Source: Pseudoalteromonas phenolica (GTDB lineage Bacteria > Pseudomonadota > Gammaproteobacteria > Enterobacterales > Alteromonadaceae). From it: a stretch of DNA of 64,000 bases. The notes below the pieces were generated by a model. It was not told the origin of the DNA. It was given only the letters and a program-made list of their open reading frames with translations, and searched no databases. The DNA lies in the NCBI RefSeq assembly GCF_001444405.1, contig NZ_CP013188.1, positions 558,001 to 622,000 of the forward strand, read 5' to 3'. Below are positions 43,514 through 53,377 of this stretch, one piece after another (positions within the stretch are counted from its first letter, which is position 1; each line of letters starts with the position of its first letter). The translations under genes were made by a program, and so were the position numbers.

Positions 43514-44626
43514 TTAAGCCGTCACTGGAATGGGTGCGAGCTGCTTGGCAGGGCGTAAATCAGTTAAATGGAAGTACCCACCGAAACCGTGCAAATAAAG
43601 TGTAGGACGGTGGCCAAATTGTAATGTTGCTTGAGTACGGGTTTTATAGGGGGTTATTTGTCCCTTGATAAACACCTCTGTGCCTACTGGATAGGTGCTA
43701 TTCCAGTGTGCAACCTGCTGCTGCGGCGTAATGCCTGCTTGAATATTTGATGGTGTTGTTACGTCACTGTGTTGCACTGGCATCACAAACTGCTTTTCAA
43801 TGGTTTGTACTAACTTAGTGAGCACCTTTTTTGGCCCAATCTCTAAAAACTCCATATCACCTTGCGAGAGCAAATATTCAACGCTTTTAGTCCACTGCAC
43901 AGGTTGGGTAATTTGCGCTATTAAGTGTTGAGCGATATCTGCATGGTGATAAGGCTGTGCTGTGACATTAGCAATGACAGGTGTTTGTAGAGTTTTAAAC
44001 TCAAAGCCTTGAATAAATTCAGCAAACTCAGTTTGCGCAGGGGCCATATAGCGAGAATGAAAGGCACCACTGGTATTGAGTTTGATAAAGAGGCCACCTA
44101 GCTGTTCAATAAAAGCTTGGCTTTGGTTAATGTCTTCTGCAAGCCCTGAGATCACGATTTGGTCTGGCGCATTCAAATTGGCAATATCAATGGCGTTTAA
44201 GTTGCTCTCAGCCAGTGCGCCTTTTAAATTGGATTCACTAATATTTAGCGCCGCGGCCATGGCGCCGGGGGCTGCTTTGCTCATGAGCTCACCGCGCTTT
44301 TGTACCAGCTTTAATCCAGTTTCAAAACTGATTGCACCTGCGGCAAATAACGCCGCGTATTCACCCAAGCTGTGACCTGCTAAATAGTCCGCAGCTCCTT
44401 GTTGTTTTTGCTGTTGTAAAAAGGCGAGGGCACTGACGACATAAAGCGCAGGCTGAGTAAATTGGGTGTGATTAAGCTGCTTGTTGGGATCTGCCAAGCA
44501 CAGCTCGCTGATTGAGTAGCCAAGCAACTCACTGGCTTGCTCAACATACGCAGGAAACTCAGCAAAAAGCGGTTTGCCCATACCGACGTATTGTGATCCT
44601 TGTCCCGGAAATATGTATGTTTTCAT
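43514..44626 (-). CDS. Free-standing malonyl-CoA acyltransferase (trans-AT)
   Basis: A 370-residue acyltransferase. N-terminal FPGQGSQ, active-site GHSLGEYAAL (serine near 88), and GAFHSR near 190, the form typical of malonyl specificity. The first ~285 residues match a FabD-type AT. The last ~80 form an extra small domain with TRTQATLQFGHRP and a GFGGYFHLTDLRP segment that plain FabD lacks, probably involved in docking. CGGAG lies before the ATG. It begins 14 bases after the PfaD-like gene and serves the AT-less modules downstream. Confidence 0.92.
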   Translation of the reverse strand: MKTYIFPGQGSQYVGMGKPLFAEFPAYVEQASELLGYSISELCLADPNKQLNHTQFTQPALYVVSALAFLQQQKQQGAADYLAGHSLGEYAALFAAGAISFETGLKLVQKRGELMSKAAPGAMAAALNISESNLKGALAESNLNAIDIANLNAPDQIVISGLAEDINQSQAFIEQLGGLFIKLNTSGAFHSRYMAPAQTEFAEFIQGFEFKTLQTPVIANVTAQPYHHADIAQHLIAQITQPVQWTKSVEYLLSQGDMEFLEIGPKKVLTKLVQTIEKQFVMPVQHSDVTTPSNIQAGITPQQQVAHWNSTYPVGTEVFIKGQITPYKTRTQATLQFGHRPTLYLHGFGGYFHLTDLRPAKQLAPIPVTA

Positions 44627-44640
44627 ATCTACTCCGTTTT

Positions 44641-46110
44641 TTATTTGTAAACGAGGTTAGCTGCTAGCAGTTGTTGCACTTTGGCATTCATCAAGTCAGC
44701 GGTGTTTTGCATCAGTTTGTCGGCAATTTTGTCAACGTGACGGTTTTGCCATGGTTCAAGCTCTGTGCCTTTGACCCACTGATTAAATGCCCCAAGAGCA
44801 GGGCCGGTATGTACTTGAAAGTTCACTCGCATTTGCTCATCGCCCCTAAAGGCCAGCTTCATGCTGTGGGCAAAGTACCAGCGAAACACGCGGGCCATTT
44901 TATATTTACCGTCTTTTTCAGCGCGCTCGACGTCATGTGGGCGCTTAGATGCAAGCAAGTAGTCTTTGGTTTGTTGCCAGATCTCGTCAAAGCTCATGTT
45001 GAAGTACTTGTCTTGTAACTGCGCTTGTATTCTTTGCGGTAGGGCATCGAGCGAGTCATATTGCTGATAAAGTTGAAATAACTTGTTGGCACGCGCAGCA
45101 AAAAAGCTGCCTTTTTTTAGTACCTGCACCTTGGCACCGGATTCAAACATATCACCAGCGGGCGCATATTCAGTGTCTTGCACATTGATGTGTTGCAGCA
45201 TGTGTTTAACGGTATCGGATGTACCGGCTTCGACGGTACACTGGTTGATAGAGCCCGTGAGAATAAAGTCTGCGCCCATCATGAAAGCGGCTGCGGCAGC
45301 ATTTGGCGTACCAATGCCGCCACCTAGCCCAACTCTAGGAGAGTACAAAAAGCCGAACTCAGCGACTTTTTGGTCCCGTAAGCTTTGGATTGCGGGTAGT
45401 AAAACAGCGGGCTGACCTCTGTCTGTATGGCCGCCTGAGTCAGCTTCGACGCAAATGTCGTCACACATAAAAATAGATTGGCTCAACCTTGCTTGCTCGG
45501 CTGTGATTTTGTGCTCATCAAGCAGTTGTTGGACGATTTGCTGAGGTGCTGGGCATAAAAAGTTATTGGCGACTTCTGGGCGAGAGAGTTTAGCGATCAG
45601 TTTATTGTGGGAGCGCACATTGCCTTGCTCATCTTGGTATAAACCCTGTAAGCGATACAGTACCAGAGCAGGTGTAATGTGAATAAACGCGGCGGCTTCA
45701 ATACACTTAATCCCATACTTGAGATAGAGCTCGATGGTTGCAAGTTCGGTATCTGGCGAGTCTAAATTTGCCACCATATTCATTCCATATGCTTGGCCAT
45801 GTGTGAGCTTGCTTTGAATATGAACTATGTCTTGTTCAATGTCTTTTAGTTGCTTGCCGCCTGTGCCTAAAAAGCCCATCACGCCAGCGTTTGCAAGTGA
45901 AATGACTAACTCTTTAGAGGCGATACCACGATACATACCGCCAGCAATATATGCGTATTTAAGACCATACTCTTTTTTGAATTGTGCGTTACCTAAGGCA
46001 GAAGGTTGAATTGACCCCGTACAGCTTAGAAATGAGTTCGAGCTTTTTAAATGCTCATTTTCTAAATGCAAATTGCTTGCTTGAGTAAGTGGACTTATGG
46101 TCTTTTGCAT
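44641..46110 (-). CDS. PfaD-type trans-acting enoyl reductase
   Basis: A 489-residue FMN-dependent enoyl-thioester reductase of the PfaD family (2-nitropropane dioxygenase-like TIM barrel), acting in trans on polyketide intermediates. Markers: AYIAGGMYRGIASKELV (~51-67), GVMGFLGTGGK, LGGGIGTPNAAAAAFMMGAD (~270-289), the QCTVEAGTS segment, and the helical C-terminal extension with VFRWYF and a VNFQVHTGPALGAFNQW stretch seen in this family. It is the first gene of the minus-strand operon and probably reduces the double bond made by the single DH-containing module. Confidence 0.92.
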   Translation of the reverse strand: MQKTISPLTQASNLHLENEHLKSSNSFLSCTGSIQPSALGNAQFKKEYGLKYAYIAGGMYRGIASKELVISLANAGVMGFLGTGGKQLKDIEQDIVHIQSKLTHGQAYGMNMVANLDSPDTELATIELYLKYGIKCIEAAAFIHITPALVLYRLQGLYQDEQGNVRSHNKLIAKLSRPEVANNFLCPAPQQIVQQLLDEHKITAEQARLSQSIFMCDDICVEADSGGHTDRGQPAVLLPAIQSLRDQKVAEFGFLYSPRVGLGGGIGTPNAAAAAFMMGADFILTGSINQCTVEAGTSDTVKHMLQHINVQDTEYAPAGDMFESGAKVQVLKKGSFFAARANKLFQLYQQYDSLDALPQRIQAQLQDKYFNMSFDEIWQQTKDYLLASKRPHDVERAEKDGKYKMARVFRWYFAHSMKLAFRGDEQMRVNFQVHTGPALGAFNQWVKGTELEPWQNRHVDKIADKLMQNTADLMNAKVQQLLAANLVYK

Positions 46111-46388
46111 TTGTTATGATGCTAATTTGGCTATATTAATCGTCATCTTCTTTGAGAAATATGGAAAGAAAATGAATATGAATAAAAAGAGATAAAAACA
46201 AAGTTATGAAAAACTGGTGCAAAGTTTTCTTAGTTTGTGCAAAACAAGTTACGTATTAGGTAATTCAGTATCCAATAAAAAGAAGCTTTATCCTCAATAG
46301 GTAAACTTTTCTTTATGATAAACAAAGAATTACTTTATTATATGGAGCAATAATAAAAGATAAGCAGTTAAAAAGGATTAATTAATCG
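46111..46388. other. Divergent intergenic region
   Basis: 278 bases, very AT-rich, between the PKS operon and the hydrolase gene. It should hold both promoters. A repeated GTGCAAA (46217-46223 and 46237-46243) is visible, but no operator is recognised. Confidence 0.4.
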
Positions 46389-47153
46389 ATGAAGTATTTG
46401 ATGAAGGGGCTAGTGTTATTAGGAGCTAGTTTTAGTTTTTCGGTGCTAGCAGATGTGATTTTTGACAAATCTCGTGATCGTTACATACCCATTGAAATCT
46501 CTTATCCAGTTCAAACTGGCGCATGTAAAGCTGAATCGCCTTGTAAGGTCGCTTTTGTAAGCGCTGGTTATGGTGTGTCGCACTCAAATTATCAATTCAT
46601 TGGTAACTTGTTTGAACAAAGAGGTTATATGGTTGTGGCAATCGGCCATGAGTTACCAAATGACCCTCCTTTATCTGTGTCAGGTAATTTATATGAAACG
46701 CGCAGTGAAAATTGGTCTCGAGGGGCTGTGACTCTTGATTTCATTCGTAATAACTTGAAGCCGCGCTTTAAAAACTATGACTTCGATAATCTTACTTTAG
46801 TTGGACATTCGAACGGTGGTGATATCTCAGCTTGGCTTGCAAATGAAGGCAAAGATTATATTCAAGATATTATTACCCTAGATCACCGCCGTGTGCCTCT
46901 GCCTAGAAGAGACGATGTTAAAGTGTTATCTATCAGAGCCAGTGACTTTCCTGCGGATAAGGGCGTTTTACCTAGCACTACTGAGCAGAAAAAGTTTGCC
47001 AGTTGCGTGGTGACCATACCGAAAGCGCGTCACAATGATATGGAAGATGAAGGACCTGAATGGCTCAAAACCAAAATAAACACTTTGATTGCGGGTTTCT
47101 TAGAAGAAGATAGCTGTGCTCAGCTTGCGAGTAATCTCAATTCTCTTAATTAA
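46389..47153 (+). CDS. Secreted alpha/beta hydrolase
   Basis: A 254-residue protein with signal peptide (cleavage near SVLA). Alpha/beta-hydrolase features: VAFVSAGYG strand (~51-59), the nucleophile elbow GHSNGG (~139-144), a later IRASDFPADKG acidic loop and a KARHNDM histidine (~216-222). This gives a plausible Ser-Asp-His triad. It most resembles periplasmic esterase/dienelactone-type hydrolases. Divergent from the PKS operon and not necessarily related to it. AAGGA lies 12 bases before the ATG. Confidence 0.75.
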   Translation: MKYLMKGLVLLGASFSFSVLADVIFDKSRDRYIPIEISYPVQTGACKAESPCKVAFVSAGYGVSHSNYQFIGNLFEQRGYMVVAIGHELPNDPPLSVSGNLYETRSENWSRGAVTLDFIRNNLKPRFKNYDFDNLTLVGHSNGGDISAWLANEGKDYIQDIITLDHRRVPLPRRDDVKVLSIRASDFPADKGVLPSTTEQKKFASCVVTIPKARHNDMEDEGPEWLKTKINTLIAGFLEEDSCAQLASNLNSLN

Positions 47154-47408
47154 GCGATTTATTTTTAGGTAAGGAAAATTTGTCGATAATACTTACGCTT
47201 CCTACTATCGCTGAGGTACCTACATCCATGATGGTAAGGCGAAAATTTTGCCATTTAGTTGTTCTAAATAGCAAGATTTTCAACGAGGTTAGCGTCAGTT
47301 TTAAGCCCTCAAAATGATTGAGTATTATTGAGGATTGGTATAAAACCAGTCATAGAGAACACTTGTAAGTATTAAAACGTAACTAACGCACAAAGCGAAG
47401 GAAAAACA

Positions 47409-48272
47409 ATGTCAGAGCAAAAATTCTCGATAAAAGTCGCAAGCTTTGAAGATGTGGAACTCGCCACAAAATGGGCTGAATACGAGGGTTGGAACCCTGG
47501 GTTACATGATGCGAAGCTGTACTATCAAGTAGATACCAGTGGCTTTTACATGGGTTACTTAGGCGATGAACCGATAGCCAGTATTTCAGTAGTGAAATAC
47601 GACGAGGGTTTTGGTTTTTTAGGGTTTTATATCGTTAAGCCTGAATATCGTGGTCAAGGCTATGGTTATCAACTTTGGCAACATGCGCTTATGCATTTGG
47701 ATGGCTGTAATGTTGGTTTAGATGGCGTGGTTGATCAACAAGGTAACTATAAAAAGTCAGGGTTCAAGTTGGCTCATCGTAATATTCGCTTTGTTCGAAA
47801 AGGTGGTGTTATTGAAAGCATAGAACAAGCTGATGCAGAAAATATTAAGCCTTTATCGTCACTTGAGTTTAACGACATTAAAAAGTATTGTGCTGCATTT
47901 TTTCCAGCAGATAGACACGCGTTTCTAAAAGGCTGGATCACGCAAAGTGATAGCGTGGCTTTAGGTTACGTTGAAAATGGCGAACTTAAAGGCATAGGTG
48001 CAATTCGTCAGTGTGCGTCGGGTTATAAAATTGGCCCTCTGTTCGCAGATTCGGCTGATATTGCTAGTGCACTTTATCTGCAGCTAATTTGTCATGTATC
48101 TGAAAATGACGATATATTCCTAGATGTGCCCCAAGTTAATGATGATGCGGTTAAATTGGCTGAGCAGTTTGCAATGACCCAATGTTTTGAAACCGCCAGA
48201 ATGTATACGCAAACTGAGCCTGATATTCAGTTGCAAAGAACTTTTGGTATCACCTCATTTGAAATTGGTTAG
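47409..48272 (+). CDS. GNAT-family N-acetyltransferase (two-domain)
   Basis: A 287-residue protein. The N-terminal half is a GNAT domain with GFLGFYIVKPEYRGQGYGYQLW (acetyl-CoA loop RGQGYG near 81-86). The C-terminal half (~165-280) is a second GNAT-like/Acetyltransf_18-type domain with a GIGAIRQCASGYKIGPL strand pair. AAGGA precedes the ATG. Substrate not deducible. It stands alone, flanked by AT-rich gaps (47154-47408 shows no gene). Confidence 0.8.
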   Translation: MSEQKFSIKVASFEDVELATKWAEYEGWNPGLHDAKLYYQVDTSGFYMGYLGDEPIASISVVKYDEGFGFLGFYIVKPEYRGQGYGYQLWQHALMHLDGCNVGLDGVVDQQGNYKKSGFKLAHRNIRFVRKGGVIESIEQADAENIKPLSSLEFNDIKKYCAAFFPADRHAFLKGWITQSDSVALGYVENGELKGIGAIRQCASGYKIGPLFADSADIASALYLQLICHVSENDDIFLDVPQVNDDAVKLAEQFAMTQCFETARMYTQTEPDIQLQRTFGITSFEIG

Positions 48273-48619
48273 AGAAGGGTTCGCAATCAGGAGGCGATTG
48301 AAGATAGTGTGCCTTCTGACTGCGCTTACTTTTCAACATTAATTTTTAATAACTAGATCCTCGTTATTAAACGTCTACATGTAAACTTTACTTTTTTAGT
48401 CATAACCTCCCCCTACAATGAAGATTTCTTTAGGATATAGGTAAGAATTGTTGTGCTAGCTTGTTTGAGCTAGGGACTTATTATTGTTTATTTTTAAACA
48501 AGTTATTGTATAAACATTGAACTAAAGCGTTTTGGCCTTATCTATTAAGAAGATAAGCAAGTTGTTGAGCGGGTTTGATTGTGATGCAACTTAGCCTTTT
48601 AACTTTCATGGAGAGAGTC
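48273..48619. other. Intergenic region
   Basis: 347 bases without a coding frame of note. Short inverted repeats (CAATC/GATTG at about 48285-48302 and CTAGC/GCTAG at about 48458-48474) are seen, but no gene, RNA or convincing terminator. Confidence 0.4.
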
Positions 48620-49063
48620 ATGCATTTAGCACAATTAAATATAGCCCGAGCAAAATATCCTTTAGATGCCCCAGAAATTAAAGACTTTGTCGATAATCTC
48701 GATGTGGTAAATGCCACAGCGGAACAAAGTGAAGGCTTTGTATGGCGCTTAAAGGATGAATCGGGTGATGCGACGAGCATTCAAGCGTTTGATGATCCGA
48801 GTTTGTTAATCAATATGTCAGTATGGACAAGCCCTGACTCCCTTAAAGACTTTATGTTTCGCACTCATCACCGTGATTTTATGCGACGTAAAAGGGAGTG
48901 GTTCGAGAAGCTAAATGATGATTCTTATGTATTATGGTGGATTGAAGAGGGGCACATTCCCACAGCTGAAGAAGCAAAAGTGCGTTTACAACACCTCAGA
49001 GAGCATGGTGACTCGCCTTATGCGTTTACTTTTAAAGCCAATTTCACACCAGATGATTTATAA
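48620..49063 (+). CDS. DUF3291-family protein
   Basis: A 147-residue cytoplasmic protein matching the DUF3291 pattern: MHLAQLNIARAKYPLD at the start, an ATAEQSEGFVWRL segment, a VWTSPDSLKDFMFRTHH strand-helix, and WWIEEGHIPTAEEAKVRL near the end. The fold is dimeric alpha/beta-barrel-like; the function of the family is unsettled. ATG 48620 follows GGAGAGAG; in-frame starts further up are not supported. It ends four bases before the converging sulfotransferase gene. Confidence 0.8.
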   Translation: MHLAQLNIARAKYPLDAPEIKDFVDNLDVVNATAEQSEGFVWRLKDESGDATSIQAFDDPSLLINMSVWTSPDSLKDFMFRTHHRDFMRRKREWFEKLNDDSYVLWWIEEGHIPTAEEAKVRLQHLREHGDSPYAFTFKANFTPDDL

Positions 49064-49067
49064 CGGT

Positions 49068-50588
49068 TTATGCAGTATAAATACCTTTAAACTTATTGAT
49101 GGAACGCGTGTTCAGGGGCTTTCTTATTTGCAACTTGCTGGCGGTTGCTGAGAAGTAATTATGTTGATGAAATTCAAGAGGGTCACCTTCGACTTCGATA
49201 TTTAGAAATTTGAATAAATCTGCAAGCTGAGAGTGTGGTTCGCTCACTAAATTTTCATAATCGACACGCATAAAACTTTCACTAAATGTTTGCTGCCAAT
49301 GGGTACCTAACTTCATAAAGTCGTCATAGCAGGCGTTGATGTGTTGCCAATCAAAACTGTAATGGTGGAATGGGCTGTTTACTTGGTAGGTTTGTCTAAA
49401 GTTACCAACACAAGCATCGAATTTATTACGTACTAGCCAAATAATTTTCGTATTGGGAAACAATTTCAAAATCACGTCGACAAAGTAGAGATTAAACGGT
49501 TGTTTATCTATGCCTCTTATATTGTTTTGTCGCAAGTTTGCTTGCTTGTTGTCTTGGCTAAGTATTTGAGTGTATTGCTTAAGTAGTAATTCAGGAGTAT
49601 CCGAAAGGGTTAATTCTGTTTGTTTATAAAACCCCGATTTTATGTTTAGTATCTGAGGTAAAAAACTCAATTCGCCGAGTGCTTTGAGTTGTGGTTGCGT
49701 TGCTAAAAGCTGCTCTAACAAGCTGGTGCCAGAACGGGGCATGCCAACAATAAAAATTGGGGCTACAGCTTGGTTAAAGGTTTTGGACGTGTTTGTAAGA
49801 AACGCATCAAGCTTTTCGCTATTAGAGCTTTGAATGCGATTTAAACAGAACTGCTGGTGGGCATTTGCGTCAAATTGAACGTTTTGCGCAGCAGTTCCTT
49901 TACTTAATTTAAAGCTATGCCATGCTGCTTCGTAGTCTTTATATGCTTCTAAATATAAGGCTTTGGCATGGTTTAAATATTGGCTTTGAGGCTTCTTTTC
50001 GAGGGCCTTTTCTAAAGCAATGGGAATAGTATACGATTTGTCTGCTTTGAGCTCAGCGAGTGATAAGTGCGCTAATTCGCTTAGAGGCTGTTGCTTTATT
50101 ACAGACTCAAATAACTGTTCAGCGTCTTGTATTTTGCCTGACATTTTTAAGCATATCGCGTAATTTAAACTAATGTTTGCGTTCAAATCATCCAGTGAAT
50201 AGGCTTGCTCGAATAAACTGAGTGCGCGATATGGTTGGTTGAGGCGAAGCCATAAATTAGCAGCTAAATCTAGTTCTATTGCAGAAGCTTGATGCGCTGT
50301 ACTTAAGGTTAAGTCTTTGAGTATATTTTCGCATTGTTGGTGATCGCCCGCCAACAATGCCGTTTTAGCAAGTTGAAGTGAAATTGGCAATGACGGCGCT
50401 AAACTCAACGCTTTGCTAATAATTTTAAGGGCCTTGCTTTTATCGCCAGCGAGTAAATTCAGCTCAGCCAGGAACCCCCAAGCCTGCGGGTTGTTGGGCT
50501 CATGTTGTAACCAAGACACCAATAAAGGATGCGCTTTGGTAAGCGCGCCCTTTGTAAGGTATTCTTTAACTTGACTGGCTAGGGTCAT
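49068..50588 (-). CDS. TPR-repeat sulfotransferase
   Basis: A 506-residue protein. Residues ~1-235 are helical TPR-like repeats (NPQAWGFLAELNLLAGDKSKA and similar). Residues ~265-490 form a PAPS-dependent sulfotransferase domain with the 5'-phosphosulfate loop FIVGMPRSGTSLLEQ (~267-281) and an IIWLVRNKFDACVGNF segment for 3'-phosphate binding. It begins directly after the stop of the TonB receptor (TAA immediately followed by ATG), so the two are translationally coupled. TPR-sulfotransferases next to TonB receptors recur in alteromonads and sphingomonads; the acceptor is unknown. Confidence 0.85.
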   Translation of the reverse strand: MTLASQVKEYLTKGALTKAHPLLVSWLQHEPNNPQAWGFLAELNLLAGDKSKALKIISKALSLAPSLPISLQLAKTALLAGDHQQCENILKDLTLSTAHQASAIELDLAANLWLRLNQPYRALSLFEQAYSLDDLNANISLNYAICLKMSGKIQDAEQLFESVIKQQPLSELAHLSLAELKADKSYTIPIALEKALEKKPQSQYLNHAKALYLEAYKDYEAAWHSFKLSKGTAAQNVQFDANAHQQFCLNRIQSSNSEKLDAFLTNTSKTFNQAVAPIFIVGMPRSGTSLLEQLLATQPQLKALGELSFLPQILNIKSGFYKQTELTLSDTPELLLKQYTQILSQDNKQANLRQNNIRGIDKQPFNLYFVDVILKLFPNTKIIWLVRNKFDACVGNFRQTYQVNSPFHHYSFDWQHINACYDDFMKLGTHWQQTFSESFMRVDYENLVSEPHSQLADLFKFLNIEVEGDPLEFHQHNYFSATASKLQIRKPLNTRSINKFKGIYTA

Positions 50589-53111
50589 TTATAACTCAAA
50601 CTGGTAGTTAAATTTAAGGCCAATAGTACGAGGTGTGGTTACATAGTGCCCGTACACACGTTGTAATTCTGGCAGTGCTTTTGAAAGCTCTGGATATTTA
50701 CCTTCGCCCGCCCAAGACTTATCACGACGCACTGACGTTTGCGCGTATTTATCGAATAAGTTGTTCACGTATAGGGTTGTTGACCAAGCTTCACCGGCAA
50801 GTCTGAAGCTTAAATTGCTCATAGCGTAACCCGCTAAAGTTTCGCCGTCAGCTTTTAAACCTACTTTGGTGATCACATCACTTTGTGCCGTTAAACCATA
50901 GTTGATTGTCAGCAGTTTATCTTCCAATACGTCGGTGTTGTAGGTTACGCCGAATGACAACTGATGTTTAGGCGCACCCGGTAATCTATCGCCTTTTTCA
51001 CCATCGTAGTAAGGTTGATATTCGGCGATTTCTTCGCTGCTGTAGTCGTCTTCAGAGAAAACTGCAAACAGGGCTGGTGCGTCTTGTGTTAACTTTGCAT
51101 CGGCATATGAATAGGTTAAATAGGTACTTACGTTATCGGTTAATATTGCACGAGTCGCAAATTCAATACCTTTACTCTGTGCTTCACCGGCATTTGACGT
51201 AATGATGGCTTTACCATTCACCGTGGTTGCTTGAATTTGCGCATCATTCCACAGCACATTAAAGGCTGCGATGTTCAAATGTAGCTTGTTCTTAAACCAA
51301 GTCGATTTTAGACCTAATTCATAGTTGGTGGTGGTATCTGGCTTATAATCAACTTCGTGTGGCAACGCACAGATTATCTGTTGATCAGGTAATACGTCAG
51401 GACATGACATTACGCCATTACCGCCGCCTAATCTAAAGCCTTCACTGATAGTGAAGTAGGTCAGGATGTTGTTGTCCCACTTATAATCAACATTAAATTT
51501 AAATAGTGAGCCATTGTCGCTGGCTTCAACCAGCTCCATTGGTACTTGGCTGATGCTGCTGATACCTCCTGAATATAACGGTGTCACAGCACCAGACAGC
51601 GACTTTACTTCGTACTCATAAAAACGTGCACCGACAGTGGCATTTAGCTTATCGCTAAACGCATAGCCAACTTCACCAAAAATAGCTTGCTCTTTGTTGT
51701 CGTATTCACCGAGTGCTAAATACTCTAAGTCTTTTTCGATATTGGTGATATTACCGCCCCAAAAATCGCTAAGACCCGGCGTGTATTCACGGTCGTCTGA
51801 GCTGCCTTCGGTTTTGTTGTAATAGACACCGGCGATCCAATTTAACGCAGTGTCGGTTTTCGATACTAAACGAATTTCTTGTGTGAGGTTTTTTACTTCA
51901 CTGGTATCGTCAGTTAACGCCGTAAAACTAGGGAAGTCAGCGTAACCCGGCCAAATATCATAAAGCAGATCGGTTTGGTCACGTTGACCCACTTGTTCGT
52001 AATCGGTTAAACCCGTAGCAGAAACAAGCTCTGCAAAATCTAAATCTACTTTTAATTCAAGGCTGAGTAGCTCATCTTCTTGGGTATTTGGCTCTAATAC
52101 ACGGTATGCCGACTCGTACTTACCGACTTTGTCAGCAAGCGGATTGCTGCTCGCCAAACTTTGATATTGGCTAATGCTGTTCGCGCCATTTTCTTGTTTT
52201 TGATAAAAGTAGTTTAGCGTCGCTTCAAACACATCAGATGGCTGATAGCGTAAAGACACACGAGCTGTGGTGATGCTTTCGTCGTTTGCGTCTTTATGTT
52301 GTGTGATGTTTTGTGCGACTTCTTCTGGGTTGTTCCAGTCAATATCTGGCTTGCTAACACCCGGAGTTTTAACAACATAGTTGTAATCGATATAGCCTGG
52401 GTTAGTGTAATGATTAAAGCTCGTTCTCAGTGCCAATGTATTTTCAATCAATGGCAAGTTTAAAACCGCACCAAACTCGCCACCATTATCGTCGCTTTCA
52501 GATAGGGCAAACACGTCGCCGCTCACTTGTACCTCAGTGAAATCAAGTTCAGGTGCCTTTAGCATATAGCGAATAGCACCGCCTAATGTGCCCGCACCAT
52601 AAAGCGTGCCTTGTGGGCCAATCAGTACCTCCACACGTTCGATGTCGGTTAAACGTAGATTAACACTCAATGGGATTTCGCCTAAATAAGTGGCAACTGT
52701 GCCAGAATCAGAGGCGCGCTCAGATGAATTTGTATTCAAACCACGAACAATGATGGGTGAGCTTTCACGGCCGCCCTGATCTGTAATGGTTAAACCCGGC
52801 ACCCAGCGTGATACAGATTCAAGATCAGTGATGTTTTGCTGCTTCATCACATCATTGTCGACCGCTGTAATATTGAGTGGTGCTTCTTGTACAGTGCCTT
52901 TTCGTCGTGTTGCCGTTACCTGAATGGTCTCAATCTCTTTAGATAATTGCGCTTTAAACTCAGTATTAGGCTGAGTTTGCGCGTGTGCGAATGTGCTTGG
53001 TAAAACCGCAGTAGAGACTGCAAGGGCAATCATTGTAGGACGAAAAAGCGTGAACACGTAAAACCTCATAGTTAATTTGAACGTCATTTTGAGAACGGTG
53101 ATTCTACTCAT
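50589..53111 (-). CDS. TonB-dependent receptor (coupled to sulfotransferase)
   Basis: An 840-residue outer-membrane receptor. Signal peptide ending at TFAHAQ; starts at 53087 or 53069 would shorten an unusually long leader. A TonB box-like ETIQVTATRR lies near 60. The plug domain has the APLNITAVDNDVMKQ and GPQGTLYGAGTLGGAIRY (~168-185) motifs, then a ~650-residue beta-barrel ending in an aromatic YQFEL. Such receptors import siderophores, vitamins, glycans or other large ligands by TonB-driven transport. The ligand is not evident. First gene of a two-gene operon. Confidence 0.9.
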   Translation of the reverse strand: MSRITVLKMTFKLTMRFYVFTLFRPTMIALAVSTAVLPSTFAHAQTQPNTEFKAQLSKEIETIQVTATRRKGTVQEAPLNITAVDNDVMKQQNITDLESVSRWVPGLTITDQGGRESSPIIVRGLNTNSSERASDSGTVATYLGEIPLSVNLRLTDIERVEVLIGPQGTLYGAGTLGGAIRYMLKAPELDFTEVQVSGDVFALSESDDNGGEFGAVLNLPLIENTLALRTSFNHYTNPGYIDYNYVVKTPGVSKPDIDWNNPEEVAQNITQHKDANDESITTARVSLRYQPSDVFEATLNYFYQKQENGANSISQYQSLASSNPLADKVGKYESAYRVLEPNTQEDELLSLELKVDLDFAELVSATGLTDYEQVGQRDQTDLLYDIWPGYADFPSFTALTDDTSEVKNLTQEIRLVSKTDTALNWIAGVYYNKTEGSSDDREYTPGLSDFWGGNITNIEKDLEYLALGEYDNKEQAIFGEVGYAFSDKLNATVGARFYEYEVKSLSGAVTPLYSGGISSISQVPMELVEASDNGSLFKFNVDYKWDNNILTYFTISEGFRLGGGNGVMSCPDVLPDQQIICALPHEVDYKPDTTTNYELGLKSTWFKNKLHLNIAAFNVLWNDAQIQATTVNGKAIITSNAGEAQSKGIEFATRAILTDNVSTYLTYSYADAKLTQDAPALFAVFSEDDYSSEEIAEYQPYYDGEKGDRLPGAPKHQLSFGVTYNTDVLEDKLLTINYGLTAQSDVITKVGLKADGETLAGYAMSNLSFRLAGEAWSTTLYVNNLFDKYAQTSVRRDKSWAGEGKYPELSKALPELQRVYGHYVTTPRTIGLKFNYQFEL

Positions 53112-53377
53112 GTTTATTCAAAAATAAAGAATTAATATTCATTCTTTGTGGTTTTTTATTAAGTTTTCTTTTTCTTGTTGCTTTATTTTCTAATTATTAT
53201 TCTGTTGTTTACAAACTTTACGTTTTTAACCTTTTTGGAGACTGAGTGGGTAATTGTAATTAAAGTTTATAGGTGTAATTAAATTGCAGTGTTTAGGTGA
53301 AAATCAACTTAAGTGCTTTTCCAATGTAGAGAATGCGCATACTATGCCAGCCACATAAATGTAGCTTGTATAAAAAG

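Noticed and set aside
53112..53377. Manganese riboswitch before mntP.
   Set aside because: The expected yybP-ykoY conserved elements were not recognisable by eye; a covariance-model search would decide.
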